DNA from: Maribacter algarum (ex Zhang et al. 2020)
GTDB taxonomy: Bacteria > Bacteroidota > Bacteroidia > Flavobacteriales > Flavobacteriaceae
NCBI RefSeq assembly: GCF_005885635.1
Contig: NZ_VATY01000003.1
Location: 476,507 to 540,506, forward strand
Length of the DNA: 64,000 nucleotides
Direction: 5' to 3'
The notes beneath the pieces are model-generated. The model was not told the DNA's origin, made no database searches, and saw only the letters and a program-made list of their open reading frames with translations. Shown here one piece after another: positions 18,661-27,615 of this stretch (its first letter is position 1; each line of letters begins with the position of its first letter). The translations under genes and the position numbers were made by a program.

Positions 18661-18671
18661 ATAAAATTATT

Positions 18672-21320
18672 TTACTCCAAACTAGCCAAACTCTTTTCCA
18701 AGGTTTCAATCTTTGCCTCCGCATCGGCTTGCTTCTTTCGTTCTGTCGCAATCACTTGCTCTGGCGCATTATTTACAAAACGTTCATTTGAAAGTTTCTT
18801 TTGTACAGAAGTTAAAAAGCCTTTGGTGTATTTCAACTCCTCTTGAATTTTAGCAATTTCAGCTTCTATATCAATTGCTCCACTGATTGGAATAAAGTAT
18901 TCGTTCGCTTTCACTCGAAATGACAAAGCTCCATCTACAGCAGTATTTACATAAGAGATTTCAGAAACATTAGTTAGCTTTTGAATAACAGCATCCCAAT
19001 CATTGGTAGCTTTTTGCTCATTCATGACCGAAACTTCTAAGGCTTCTTTCATAGGAATATTCTTTTCCTTTCGAATCGTACGAATACCGGAAATAACGCC
19101 ATCTGCAAATTCATATCCATTAATTAAACCAGTATCAATCGCACCAACTTTTGGCCATTCTGCGATAATCAAAGCGTCTTTAGGAGTTCGCACAGCAATG
19201 TGCTGCCAAACTTCTTCTGTAAGGAAGGGCATAAACGGATGAAGCAGTTTTAAATTCTGCTCGAAAATATGACTGACTTGGTCAAAGGTTATTTTATCAA
19301 TAGGTTGTTGGTAGGCGGGTTTGATAATTTCAAGCAAAGAAGAACTGTAATCATCCCATACCAATTTATAGATTGCCATCAAAGCATCTGAAATTCGGTA
19401 TTTGCTAAAGTGGTCTTCTATCTCTGCTAGAGTCTGATTGAATTTTGATTCGTACCAGGCGATTCCCATTTTTGAAGCTTCAGGTTGTGGTAATTCTGCA
19501 ACTTCCCATCCTTTTACCAAACGGAAACCGTTCCATATCTTATTCGCGAAATTCTTTCCTTGTTGGCATAAGTCTTCATCAAACATCAGGTCATTTCCAG
19601 CCGCAGAACTCAACAATAAACCTACACGGACTCCGTCTGCACCATATTGCTTTATTAATTCTAAGGCATCCGGAGAATTTCCTAAGGACTTCGACATTTT
19701 ACGACGCTGCTTGTCGCGAACCAAGCCCGTAAAATATACATTTTCAAAGGGTCTTGCATCGCGATATTCATATCCAGAGATAATCATACGAGCTACCCAA
19801 AAGAAAATAATATCTGGACCCGTCACCAAATCATTGGTTGGATAGTAATAGTTTACTTCTTCGTTATCAGGGTCCGTAATTCCACCAAAAACGCTCATCG
19901 GCCATAGCCATGAAGAAAACCAGGTGTCTAGAACGTCTTCATCTTGTTTTAGGTCATCTATAGTCAAAGTCTTCTCGATTCCGCTCGAAGTGACAGAAAG
20001 TTTTTCATTTGCCAAATGCAATGCGTACTCTTTGGTTTCAGCAACAACGAAATCATCTTGTCCGTCACCGAAATAATAGGCAGGAATTTGTTGCCCCCAC
20101 CAAAGTTGGCGCGAAATATTCCAATCACGGATGTTTTCCATCCAGTGACGGTAGGTATTTTCAAACTTTTTCGGAAAGAACTTGATTTCATCACTTCCTA
20201 AAACCCCCTTTATTGCAGGTTTTACCAAGTCTTCCATTTTCAAGAACCATTGGTCAGATAATCGAGGTTCTATAACCGCTTTGGTACGTTCTGAGGTACC
20301 AACATTATTCATGTACTGCTCTTTCTTAACCAGAATACCCTTTTCTTCTAGTTCTTTTGAAATTTCATTTCGAACTACAAAGCGGTCTTTCCCTTCGTAA
20401 TGCATTCCAAAGGAATTCAAACTGGCATCGGCATTAAATATATCGATAGTTTCTAGCTTATGTTTTTCTCCTAAAGCCTTATCATTGATATCGTGAGCAG
20501 GCGTAACTTTTAAACATCCGGTACCAAACTCAATATCCACATAATCATCTTCAATAATCGGAATCACCCGATTACAGATGGGAACAATCGCCTTTTTTCC
20601 CTTCAAATGCTGAAAACGCTCATCATTTGGGTTAATACAAATGGCCGTATCACCCAAAATCGTTTCAGGCCGCGTAGTGGCAATCGTAACTTTTTCGTCA
20701 GAACCTTCAATTTGGTACTCTAAATAGTATAAAAGTCCCTGTTTCTCTTCATAAATCACTTCCTCATCAGAAAGTGTGGTTTGTGCCTCAGGATCCCAAT
20801 TTACCATACGATAGCCTCTGTAAATCTGACCTTTGTTAAATAAATCAACAAAAACCTTGATAACACTTGCGTAACGTTCTTCATCCATAGTAAAGGCCGT
20901 ACGGTCCCAATCACACGAGCAACCTAGCTTTTTCAGCTGTTCTAAAATTACACCGCCGTACTTGTCTGTCCATTCCCAGGCATGTTTTAAGAACTCCTCA
21001 CGGGTCAAATCTGACTTATTGACACCTTCTTCCTTCAATTTAGCCACAACTTTGGCTTCAGTAGCAATTGAGGCATGATCCATACCTGGTACCCAACATG
21101 CGTTTTTGCCCATCATACGGGCTCTGCGCGTTAATAAATCTTGAATGGTATTGTTCAACATATGCCCCATATGCAGTACTCCTGTGACATTTGGTGGCGG
21201 TATTACGATCGTATACGGCTCGCGGTCATCAGGTGTAGAATGAAAGTACTTATGCTGCATCCAGTAGTCATACCAGCGATTTTCAGCATTTTGAGGGTCA
21301 TATTTAGAAGGAATTTCCAT
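18672..21320 (-). CDS. valS: valyl-tRNA synthetase
   Basis: The 882-residue class I synthetase charges tRNA-Val. The HIGH motif appears as HMGH (in GVLHMGHML) and KMSKS is in RRKMSKSLGN. The editing domain (about 200-340, with TTRPETILGDTA) and the C-terminal coiled coil (last ~65 residues) are present, giving a full-length ValS. The ATG at 21320 (MEIPSKYDPQNAENRWYDYW) is preferred. An in-frame extension to 21410 adds 30 non-conserved residues. Confidence 0.97.
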   Translation of the reverse strand: MEIPSKYDPQNAENRWYDYWMQHKYFHSTPDDREPYTIVIPPPNVTGVLHMGHMLNNTIQDLLTRRARMMGKNACWVPGMDHASIATEAKVVAKLKEEGVNKSDLTREEFLKHAWEWTDKYGGVILEQLKKLGCSCDWDRTAFTMDEERYASVIKVFVDLFNKGQIYRGYRMVNWDPEAQTTLSDEEVIYEEKQGLLYYLEYQIEGSDEKVTIATTRPETILGDTAICINPNDERFQHLKGKKAIVPICNRVIPIIEDDYVDIEFGTGCLKVTPAHDINDKALGEKHKLETIDIFNADASLNSFGMHYEGKDRFVVRNEISKELEEKGILVKKEQYMNNVGTSERTKAVIEPRLSDQWFLKMEDLVKPAIKGVLGSDEIKFFPKKFENTYRHWMENIRDWNISRQLWWGQQIPAYYFGDGQDDFVVAETKEYALHLANEKLSVTSSGIEKTLTIDDLKQDEDVLDTWFSSWLWPMSVFGGITDPDNEEVNYYYPTNDLVTGPDIIFFWVARMIISGYEYRDARPFENVYFTGLVRDKQRRKMSKSLGNSPDALELIKQYGADGVRVGLLLSSAAGNDLMFDEDLCQQGKNFANKIWNGFRLVKGWEVAELPQPEASKMGIAWYESKFNQTLAEIEDHFSKYRISDALMAIYKLVWDDYSSSLLEIIKPAYQQPIDKITFDQVSHIFEQNLKLLHPFMPFLTEEVWQHIAVRTPKDALIIAEWPKVGAIDTGLINGYEFADGVISGIRTIRKEKNIPMKEALEVSVMNEQKATNDWDAVIQKLTNVSEISYVNTAVDGALSFRVKANEYFIPISGAIDIEAEIAKIQEELKYTKGFLTSVQKKLSNERFVNNAPEQVIATERKKQADAEAKIETLEKSLASLE

Positions 21321-21453
21321 TTTTTGGAACGGTTTTTGTCTAACTGTTGGCGGTACGAAAAACGCACCAATAAAGGCGTTTGTTAAATATTCGCATTTAT
21401 CGAAAATCAAATACGAAACAAAAATAGCTAACGTTAGTATATAACAAAAGAAT

Positions 21454-21484
21454 TTTGGAGGTTCATTAAAAACATTTACTTTTG
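21454..21484 (+). promoter_or_regulatory. complete Bacteroidetes promoter, TTTG-N19-TACTTTTG
   Basis: A TTTG -33 box (21454-21457) lies exactly 19 bases before TACTTTTG (21477-21484), which matches TAnnTTTG. The DUF1573 gene starts 22 bases downstream. This is the cleanest two-box primary-sigma promoter found in the window. Confidence 0.7.
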
Positions 21485-21506
21485 AGATTCACCCAAAACA
21501 AAAAAG

Positions 21507-21893
21507 ATGAAAAAAATAGTACTCGTATTATTTGTCGGCCTACTAGGATTTACAATGACTGCACAGGATGCGGCCGCGAAAATTGAATTTAAAACGGAAA
21601 CCGTAGATTACGGTGAAATTGCTAAAGGTGCAGATGGTGTTCGTGTATTCGAATTTACAAATACAGGAGACGCTCCGTTGATTATAAGCAAGGTTAGCTC
21701 TAGCTGTGGATGTACCATTCCAAAGAAGCCAGAGGCCCCAATTTTGCCTGGGAAAACTGGTGAGATACAAGTGAAATATGACACGAACAGGGTCGGACCC
21801 ATCAGAAAGGCCATTACAGTTATCTCTAATGCTGATACGCCAACAAAGGTTTTGAAGATTAAAGGAGAAATTAAAGCTATAGACGGTAAATAA
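21507..21893 (+). CDS. secreted DUF1573 domain protein
   Basis: The 128-residue protein has a signal peptide (MKKIVLVLFVGLLGFTMTAQ) and one DUF1573/ASH-like immunoglobulin fold, with the conserved pattern FTNTGDAPLIISKVSSSCGC. The CGC cysteines are typical. Family members are periplasmic or surface proteins of unknown role in Bacteroidetes. It has its own promoter upstream and a strong terminator downstream, so it is monocistronic. Confidence 0.88.
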   Translation: MKKIVLVLFVGLLGFTMTAQDAAAKIEFKTETVDYGEIAKGADGVRVFEFTNTGDAPLIISKVSSSCGCTIPKKPEAPILPGKTGEIQVKYDTNRVGPIRKAITVISNADTPTKVLKIKGEIKAIDGK

Positions 21894-21914
21894 CAAGAAT
21901 CAGAAATCACATGT

Positions 21915-21945
21915 AAAACCTCAACAGTACTGTTGAGGTTTTTTT
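21915..21945 (+). terminator. intrinsic terminator after DUF1573 gene
   Basis: A perfect 24-base palindrome (AACCTCAACAGT and its complement, 21917-21940), extended by flanking A and T, is followed by a run of seven T. This is a strong Rho-independent terminator. Confidence 0.85.
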
Positions 21946-21991
21946 GTGGGCAAAAATCCGCCTATAGTCGTTTCTGGAGAGGGCGAGGATA

Positions 21992-23332
21992 TCAAGGTTT
22001 TTCGGGGAACACATCCTTTAGCACATACGTAATAAGCTTATCAGAATTGGCTCGTTCAATGAGTACACGAATACGTTTTCCCTTTTTCGCATTCAGCATA
22101 TGTAGAATTTGTTGCAGCTTATATGTATGGACACTCTTGCCGTTAACAGCCAAAATAACATCCCCTTCTTGCAAACCAGCACTCTCAGCAGGACTTCCGG
22201 CCCGAATACCAGAAACAACAATTTCAGGAACCAGACTTAAGCGGGTTTGATTTTCCATAAGAATCTGAACATTACTGTAGGTCACCGATTCATTTTGTTT
22301 CACAATACCACTAGGGTCAGCAATACTTTCAGCAATGTACCTAACCCCACTATGTTGCAGGTCAATGCCACTTAAATTGTACTGAAAAGGGGATTTGAAA
22401 TTCCCGTTTTTTCGGAGTGATATAGTCCTATTTCCATAGTCAAAAACAAAATTGAATCGTTTTAAAACCTCACCGCCCAGACTTCCATTTCTATTGCCTA
22501 AATTCTTAATTCCGCTAAAGGATGATTGGTCCGGAAAAGCGGTTTTCGCATCTTCAATAACAAAATCTCCAATCTTAATGCTTCGAACTTTAGTCCGTTT
22601 TCCATATATATCTCCAGCAAGCCCTCTTCCCAGAAAATCATCATAATTCTTAGCAGGTATACCAATAATTTCATTTTCAAATAACCAAATAGCATCACTA
22701 CTTCCTGTATCCAAAAGCATTCGAATTGGGACTTCCTCAGAGTCGTTGAGGACAACTGATCCATCAACATAAGCCTTCTTCTTTAGAATTGTTAAAGAAA
22801 GTGTTTGGCTTTTCTTATGCCGCCTATTATTATACAACTCAGGATTATGAAATTTAATATGCTCCGCATTATAATTAATCTCGACCACAAAGTCACGAAA
22901 TAAATCATATCCAATAATGCCGTGTACGGGAATTCCAAGTGATGGTGAAAAATTAAGGGACTCGTCTAGAACCACATACAACTCCTGACTTGGATTCATA
23001 GCTGAGCCCATTCGGAACATATTATTCCGTGAGCTCAAGGCCTGAATTGGGTCACCTCCACCCAGGCCTCGAATTGTAACCTCGGAAACTTGGTTTATTT
23101 GAATCGAGTCTTGCTCGGCAAGATTAAAAAGAATAGGTGTACTTACTCCAGAATCAAGTATAAATGAAAGTTCGGCACCATTAACCTCTAACGGAATAAC
23201 AATTACGTTATTAATCAATTGAAATTTGACCTTCTCGAATTTCTTCCCATTGGGCAAATCGAAATATTGTGCTGATGCAACAAATGAAAAGCAACACAAA
23301 ATCAGGGTGATATGTACTATTTTTTTTCGCAA
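21992..23332 (-). CDS. two-lobed retropepsin-like aspartic protease with C-terminal PDZ domain
   Basis: The 446-residue protein has a signal peptide ending near residue 22. Two catalytic-type motifs are visible: SFILDSGVSTPI (Asp60) and RMLLDTGSSDAI (Asp208). Each is followed by a matching hydrophobic-glycine strand (HGIIGYD and GSLGGEVL), so one chain may form a whole pseudo-dimeric active site. A PDZ domain fills the last ~75 residues (IRAGSPAESAGLQEGDVILA). It probably acts in the periplasm or at the surface. The substrate is unknown. Confidence 0.87.
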   Translation of the reverse strand: MRKKIVHITLILCCFSFVASAQYFDLPNGKKFEKVKFQLINNVIVIPLEVNGAELSFILDSGVSTPILFNLAEQDSIQINQVSEVTIRGLGGGDPIQALSSRNNMFRMGSAMNPSQELYVVLDESLNFSPSLGIPVHGIIGYDLFRDFVVEINYNAEHIKFHNPELYNNRRHKKSQTLSLTILKKKAYVDGSVVLNDSEEVPIRMLLDTGSSDAIWLFENEIIGIPAKNYDDFLGRGLAGDIYGKRTKVRSIKIGDFVIEDAKTAFPDQSSFSGIKNLGNRNGSLGGEVLKRFNFVFDYGNRTISLRKNGNFKSPFQYNLSGIDLQHSGVRYIAESIADPSGIVKQNESVTYSNVQILMENQTRLSLVPEIVVSGIRAGSPAESAGLQEGDVILAVNGKSVHTYKLQQILHMLNAKKGKRIRVLIERANSDKLITYVLKDVFPEKP

Positions 23333-23482
23333 TGGCGTATTCTAAAATTAATCTTGTTCCTTAAGTTACAATTATTTTAAGTGCGTGTCTGGAATTTAAC
23401 ACTCTGCTAAAGCAACAATATGAACTCTTTTCTATTGTCTACTCCGTTACTATTCCCGATTTTTGTTGAAAAGAATCCTGAA

Positions 23483-24673
23483 ATGCCTACCATATCCCAA
23501 AAAGGGCTTCATATGCCCGAATCACCTATACGTAAACTGGTTCCCTTTGCTGAAGCAGCAAAAAAAAGAGGCGCAAAAGTGCTCCACTTGAACATTGGTC
23601 AACCTGACATAAAAACACCTCAAGTCGCCCTTGATGCAGTGCGTAACAATACTATTGATGTTTTGGCCTATAGTCGAACCGAGGGTTCAGAAACGTATCG
23701 TGAGAAATTAGCAGGATATTATGCTAAAAATGATATTCACGTTTCTGCAGATGATATAATCGTAACTACTGGAGGTTCAGAGGCGCTTTCTTTCGTCATG
23801 GGAAGCATTGCCGATGCGGAGAACGAAATTATAATTCCTGAGCCTTTCTATGCAAATTACAACGGATTCGCTACTAGCTCGGGAGTTACAGTGGTTCCTG
23901 TTGTTTCGCGAATAGAAAATAATTTCGCATTGCCTCCTATTGAAGAATTTGAAAAACTGATAACTCCGAAGACAAAAGCGATATTGATTTGTAATCCTGG
24001 GAATCCCACCGGATATCTGTATAGCAAAGAAGAATTACAAAAACTAGCGGCCATTGTAAAAAAAAGCAATCTGTTTTTAGTCGCAGACGAGGTTTATCGC
24101 GAATTTACGTACGACGGTGTAGAACACTATTCCATTTTGCAGGAAGCTGGATTGGAAGAACATGCCATTATTGTCGATTCCGTTTCAAAACGCTACAGCA
24201 TGTGTGGTGCGCGCATCGGTTGTTTAGTAACCAGAAACAAAGAAGTCATCAAAACGGCCCTGAAGTTTGCTCAGGCACGCTTATCTCCGCCAACTTATGC
24301 ACAAATTGCCGCAGAAGCCGCTTTGGAAACTACACAAGACTATTTTGATGAAGTCAAAACAGAATATGTAGAACGCCGCAACTTGCTTATCGACGAACTT
24401 GAAAAAATTGAAGGTGTAAGAGTAGCTAGGCCAAAAGGTGCATTTTATTGTATCGCTGAATTGCCCATAGAAGATGCCGAAGATTTTGCACAATGGTTAT
24501 TAGAAGATTTTAGATTGGATAATGAAACTGTCATGGTAGCACCTGCCGCCGGATTTTATGCTACCAAAGGATTAGGCAAAAATCAAATCAGAATCGCCTA
24601 TGTTCTTGAAAAAGAAAGTTTAAAGCGCGCTGTAAACATACTAAAGGTGGCCCTTAAGAGTTATATAGGTTGA
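23483..24673 (+). CDS. PLP-dependent aminotransferase, class I/II
   Basis: The 397-residue protein is a fold-type I aminotransferase. The PLP-binding Lys is in IIVDSVSKRYSMCGARIGC, and the ICNPGNPTGYLYS and LVADEVYREF motifs are present. The likely substrate class is aspartate or aromatic amino acids, but this is not resolved. The ATG at 23483 (MPTISQKGLHMPESPIRKL) is chosen over 23420 because the extra 21 residues are not family-like. Its TGA overlaps the murB ATG by one base. Confidence 0.92.
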   Translation: MPTISQKGLHMPESPIRKLVPFAEAAKKRGAKVLHLNIGQPDIKTPQVALDAVRNNTIDVLAYSRTEGSETYREKLAGYYAKNDIHVSADDIIVTTGGSEALSFVMGSIADAENEIIIPEPFYANYNGFATSSGVTVVPVVSRIENNFALPPIEEFEKLITPKTKAILICNPGNPTGYLYSKEELQKLAAIVKKSNLFLVADEVYREFTYDGVEHYSILQEAGLEEHAIIVDSVSKRYSMCGARIGCLVTRNKEVIKTALKFAQARLSPPTYAQIAAEAALETTQDYFDEVKTEYVERRNLLIDELEKIEGVRVARPKGAFYCIAELPIEDAEDFAQWLLEDFRLDNETVMVAPAAGFYATKGLGKNQIRIAYVLEKESLKRAVNILKVALKSYIG

Positions 24674-25689
24674 TGATCGTCCAACAAGACATTTCCTTAA
24701 AAAAGTACAATACGTTTGGCATTTCAGCTAAAGCGAAGTTCTTCTGTCAGGTAAATACAGTTGATGATTTGAAAGCTGTTCTTCGGATGGATGAATATCC
24801 TGAGAAGTTTATCATCAGTGGTGGAAGTAATATGCTGATTACCCAAGATATTGCCGCTTTGGTAGTACACATCAATATTAAGGGCAAGGAAATCCTCTCT
24901 GAAACGGAAGATCATGTCATTTTAAAGGTCATGGCAGGTGAAAACTGGCATCAAATGGTTCTTTGGACCCTTGAGCATGGTTTTGGGGGATTGGAAAACA
25001 TGTCATTAATCCCCGGAAATACAGGTACAGCACCCATTCAAAATATTGGTGCTTACGGCGTTGAACTAAAAGATACTTTCGAAAGTTGTGAAGCGATGGA
25101 AATCGCTACACAAGACATACAAACCTTTAGCAAAGCAGACTGCCAATTCGGCTATCGTGATTCCTATTTCAAGAATGAAGGCAAAGGAAAATACATTATT
25201 ACCTCGGTTACTTTTAAATTGTCGAAAAGAAATCATAGTTTAAATACATCCTATGGAGCTATTGAACAAGAACTAGAAAAACAAAAAGTAGCTCATCCGA
25301 CTATAAAAGATGTTTCGAATGCTGTGATTGACATTCGGCAAAGCAAACTTCCCGACCCAGCTGAATTAGGGAATAGTGGTAGTTTCTTTAAAAATCCGGT
25401 AGTTTCTAAACAGGTATTTGAAAAATTCGCTGCGCATCATCCCCATGCACCTTTTTACAAAGTTTCAGAGGAGGCATATAAAATACCGGCAGGATGGCTT
25501 ATTGAACAATGCGGATTCAAGGGAAAACGCTTTGGCCATGCCGGAGTTCATAAAAACCAAGCTTTAGTGTTGGTCAATTACGACGATGCCAGTGGAAGAG
25601 AGATTTTAGATTTAGCACACAAAATAATAGCAGCGGTCGAGGACAAATTTGATATTCGAATTATACCGGAGGTCAATATCATAAAATAA
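24673..25689 (+). CDS. murB: UDP-N-acetylenolpyruvoylglucosamine reductase
   Basis: The 338-residue flavoenzyme makes UDP-N-acetylmuramate in peptidoglycan synthesis. Visible are the FAD-binding region (GGSNML, LIPGNTGTAPIQNIGAYGVE), the FGYRDSYFK segment with substrate-binding Tyr/Arg, the GNSGSFFKNP motif carrying the catalytic Ser, and the C-terminal KIPAGWLIEQCGFKG. The length and layout fit the type I (E. coli-like) enzyme. The gene overlaps the aminotransferase stop. Confidence 0.96.
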   Translation: MIVQQDISLKKYNTFGISAKAKFFCQVNTVDDLKAVLRMDEYPEKFIISGGSNMLITQDIAALVVHINIKGKEILSETEDHVILKVMAGENWHQMVLWTLEHGFGGLENMSLIPGNTGTAPIQNIGAYGVELKDTFESCEAMEIATQDIQTFSKADCQFGYRDSYFKNEGKGKYIITSVTFKLSKRNHSLNTSYGAIEQELEKQKVAHPTIKDVSNAVIDIRQSKLPDPAELGNSGSFFKNPVVSKQVFEKFAAHHPHAPFYKVSEEAYKIPAGWLIEQCGFKGKRFGHAGVHKNQALVLVNYDDASGREILDLAHKIIAAVEDKFDIRIIPEVNIIK

Positions 25690-25715
25690 CCCCCGCTACA
25701 AGTAACGAGGGTTAT
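25686..25715 (+). terminator. possible weak hairpin after murB
   Basis: ATAACCC (25686-25692) pairs with GGGTTAT (25709-25715) around a 16-base loop. No T-run follows, so termination here is uncertain. Confidence 0.35.
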
Positions 25716-25893
25716 ACCAAACCAAACTAACCAAAAACTAAATGTATAGTTACCAGCTACACATTTATCTAATTAAAATCTTAGAAACACTAACTTAACA
25801 ATCAATTTTATAAATTAGCGTTTACCTATATACGGTAGAGATGATTAAATTGGATGCCCCAAGCTGAATTTTTTTTCGAACCTAACACAATTT

Positions 25894-26460
25894 ATGAGCA
25901 CACTACTAGAAAAAACGATCGTTGAGCTGCTTCAAGAACGCAACGAAAAAGCAATATCATTACTGTATGAAAATTATGGCGACACCCTATATGGTGTTGC
26001 TCACAAGGTGGTTCGAAACGATGAATTGGCTCAAGACGTTTTACAAGAAAGTTTTGTGAAAATCTGGAAAAAATCTGACTCCTACGACCCCTCGAAAGCA
26101 AAATTATTTACATGGCTCTTTCGAATTACAAGAAACACTGCTATTGATAAATTAAGAAGTGTAAACACAAAATCGGATAAGGAAATCCAAATGGATGTTT
26201 CTGACGTATATAATCTAGGTGTCGAAGGTATTCGGCCCGATTTAATTGACGTTCGCGAGAATCTTGAAAAAATAGAAGAAAAGTATCAAATTGTGCTTGA
26301 TGCCTTATTTTTTCAGGGAATGACCCAACAAGAGGCTAGCGACGAGCTGGATATTCCACTTGGAACGATTAAGTCCCGATTAAAAATCGGCTTACGCGAG
26401 TTAAAAAAGATTTACAACCCAACTGCCATGTTAGCACTTTTAATGAGTGTTTTTATGTAA
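25894..26460 (+). CDS. ECF RNA polymerase sigma factor (SigK-like)
   Basis: The 188-residue protein has sigma region 2 (LLYENYGDTLYGVAHKVVRN, then QDVLQESFVKIWKK and TWLFRITRNTAIDKLR) and region 4 helix-turn-helix (MTQQEASDELDIPLGTIKSR). An anti-sigma gene follows 30 bases later, so this is a stand-alone envelope-type regulon switch. The two genes together form a SigK/RskA-like module. Confidence 0.92.
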   Translation: MSTLLEKTIVELLQERNEKAISLLYENYGDTLYGVAHKVVRNDELAQDVLQESFVKIWKKSDSYDPSKAKLFTWLFRITRNTAIDKLRSVNTKSDKEIQMDVSDVYNLGVEGIRPDLIDVRENLEKIEEKYQIVLDALFFQGMTQQEASDELDIPLGTIKSRLKIGLRELKKIYNPTAMLALLMSVFM

Positions 26461-26490
26461 AGTATTCCCGTAAGGGACAAAACAAAACAA

Positions 26491-27249
26491 ATGAAAGAAA
26501 AAATACGCATATTCCTAGATACCGATCTTCTTGAGAAGTATCTATTAGGTAATACTACAAATGAGGAATCATTTCAAGTAGAGCGATACATTGCAATGTA
26601 CCCTGAAGTAGCAAAGGAATTTGATGAGCTCCAAGAGAATCTAGAGGCTTTTGCCAAGCTACATGCCGTAAAAACTCCTGAAGGACTAAAAGAAAAGATT
26701 CTTTTAAGAATTAGAGGCGAAAAAGCAGGAAGAAAGAGGTTCTTCCAATATGCTGTCGCAGCAAGTTTTACAGCATTCTTATGTGCTACAGCTGCATATT
26801 TCTTCTACAATCAGAATCAAAGTCTTCAACAAGAGAATGAAATGGTTACAAACCAGATTGAGCTTTTGAAAGAAGATATGAAGGCTGGTTTAGAAGATAT
26901 GAGGAACCAATTCATTGTATTACAGAATAAGAATACCAAAAAATACAATGTAAGCGGTAATAGGAAAGCAAAAGAATTGAAAGCAGTGGCTTATGTTAAC
27001 CCTGTCAAAAAACTTTCTTACATCAATGTTAGCAAGTTGCCAAATCTTCCCGAAGACCAATGTTTTCAGATGTGGGCTGAGGTAAATGGTGAAATGGTAA
27101 ATCTAGGTGTCATCAAAGAAGCGCAAAGTCAAGATAACTTAATGGAACTTCCTTACGGGAAGGAGGCTGTAGGTTATATTACAATCGAACCTTTGGGTGG
27201 TAATGAAACACCTACCGTTGAAAATATTGTAGCAAATATAGCTTACTAG
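26491..27249 (+). CDS. RskA-like transmembrane anti-sigma factor
   Basis: The 252-residue protein has a cytoplasmic N-terminal part with a zinc-less anti-sigma-like helical segment (LEKYLLGNTTNEESFQVERY), one membrane helix near residues 86-106, a short coiled coil and an RskA-type C-terminal domain (QCFQMWAEVNGEMVNLGVI). It should sequester the upstream ECF sigma factor and release it on an envelope signal. A strong terminator ends the pair. Confidence 0.9.
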   Translation: MKEKIRIFLDTDLLEKYLLGNTTNEESFQVERYIAMYPEVAKEFDELQENLEAFAKLHAVKTPEGLKEKILLRIRGEKAGRKRFFQYAVAASFTAFLCATAAYFFYNQNQSLQQENEMVTNQIELLKEDMKAGLEDMRNQFIVLQNKNTKKYNVSGNRKAKELKAVAYVNPVKKLSYINVSKLPNLPEDQCFQMWAEVNGEMVNLGVIKEAQSQDNLMELPYGKEAVGYITIEPLGGNETPTVENIVANIAY

Positions 27250-27271
27250 AAAGGATTAACAATGAAGTTCT

Positions 27272-27296
27272 AAAGCCCCGTTTTCGGGGCTTTATT
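27272..27296 (+). terminator. intrinsic terminator after the sigma/anti-sigma pair
   Basis: AAAGCCCCG and CGGGGCTTT form a nine-base stem around a four-T loop, followed by ATTTTTA. This is a good Rho-independent terminator. Confidence 0.8.
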
Positions 27297-27300
27297 TTTA

Positions 27301-27308
27301 TACCTTTG
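27301..27308 (+). promoter_or_regulatory. -7 box TACCTTTG
   Basis: TACCTTTG fits TAnnTTTG and lies 64 bases upstream of the small cysteine protein gene. It starts four bases after the terminator. The -33 position falls within the terminator stem and has no TTTG. Confidence 0.4.
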
Positions 27309-27372
27309 TACTAGACGTAAATGTAATTTTCAATGGCCTATTACGTCTAAATTAATATCGAATTCAGAACGG

Positions 27373-27582
27373 ATGAAACTTGTATTATTAACGATTGGAT
27401 TATTAGCACTCGCTTTTGCGGGAATTGCCATAAAAATTTGGTCTAAGAAAGACGGAAAATTTGCAGGTACCTGCGCCAGTCAGAGTCCTTTTTTAAATCA
27501 AGATGGAGAAGCTTGTGGTATGTGTGGGAAACTGCCTAGCGAACAAGATTGTAGAAAAGATGCGGCTCCTGAACTGCAATAG
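27373..27582 (+). CDS. small membrane-anchored cysteine-rich protein
   Basis: The 69-residue protein has one N-terminal helix (MKLVLLTIGLLALAFAGIAI) and then a short polar tail with four cysteines: GTCASQ, ACGMCGK (a CxxC) and DCRK. This suggests a metal or disulfide site exposed to the periplasm. I know of similar short proteins only as unnamed flavobacterial families. It lies alone between two sigma-factor modules. Confidence 0.72.
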   Translation: MKLVLLTIGLLALAFAGIAIKIWSKKDGKFAGTCASQSPFLNQDGEACGMCGKLPSEQDCRKDAAPELQ

Positions 27583-27615
27583 TATTGAGCTTGCCATTTT
27601 ATAGCAGTATTACTT

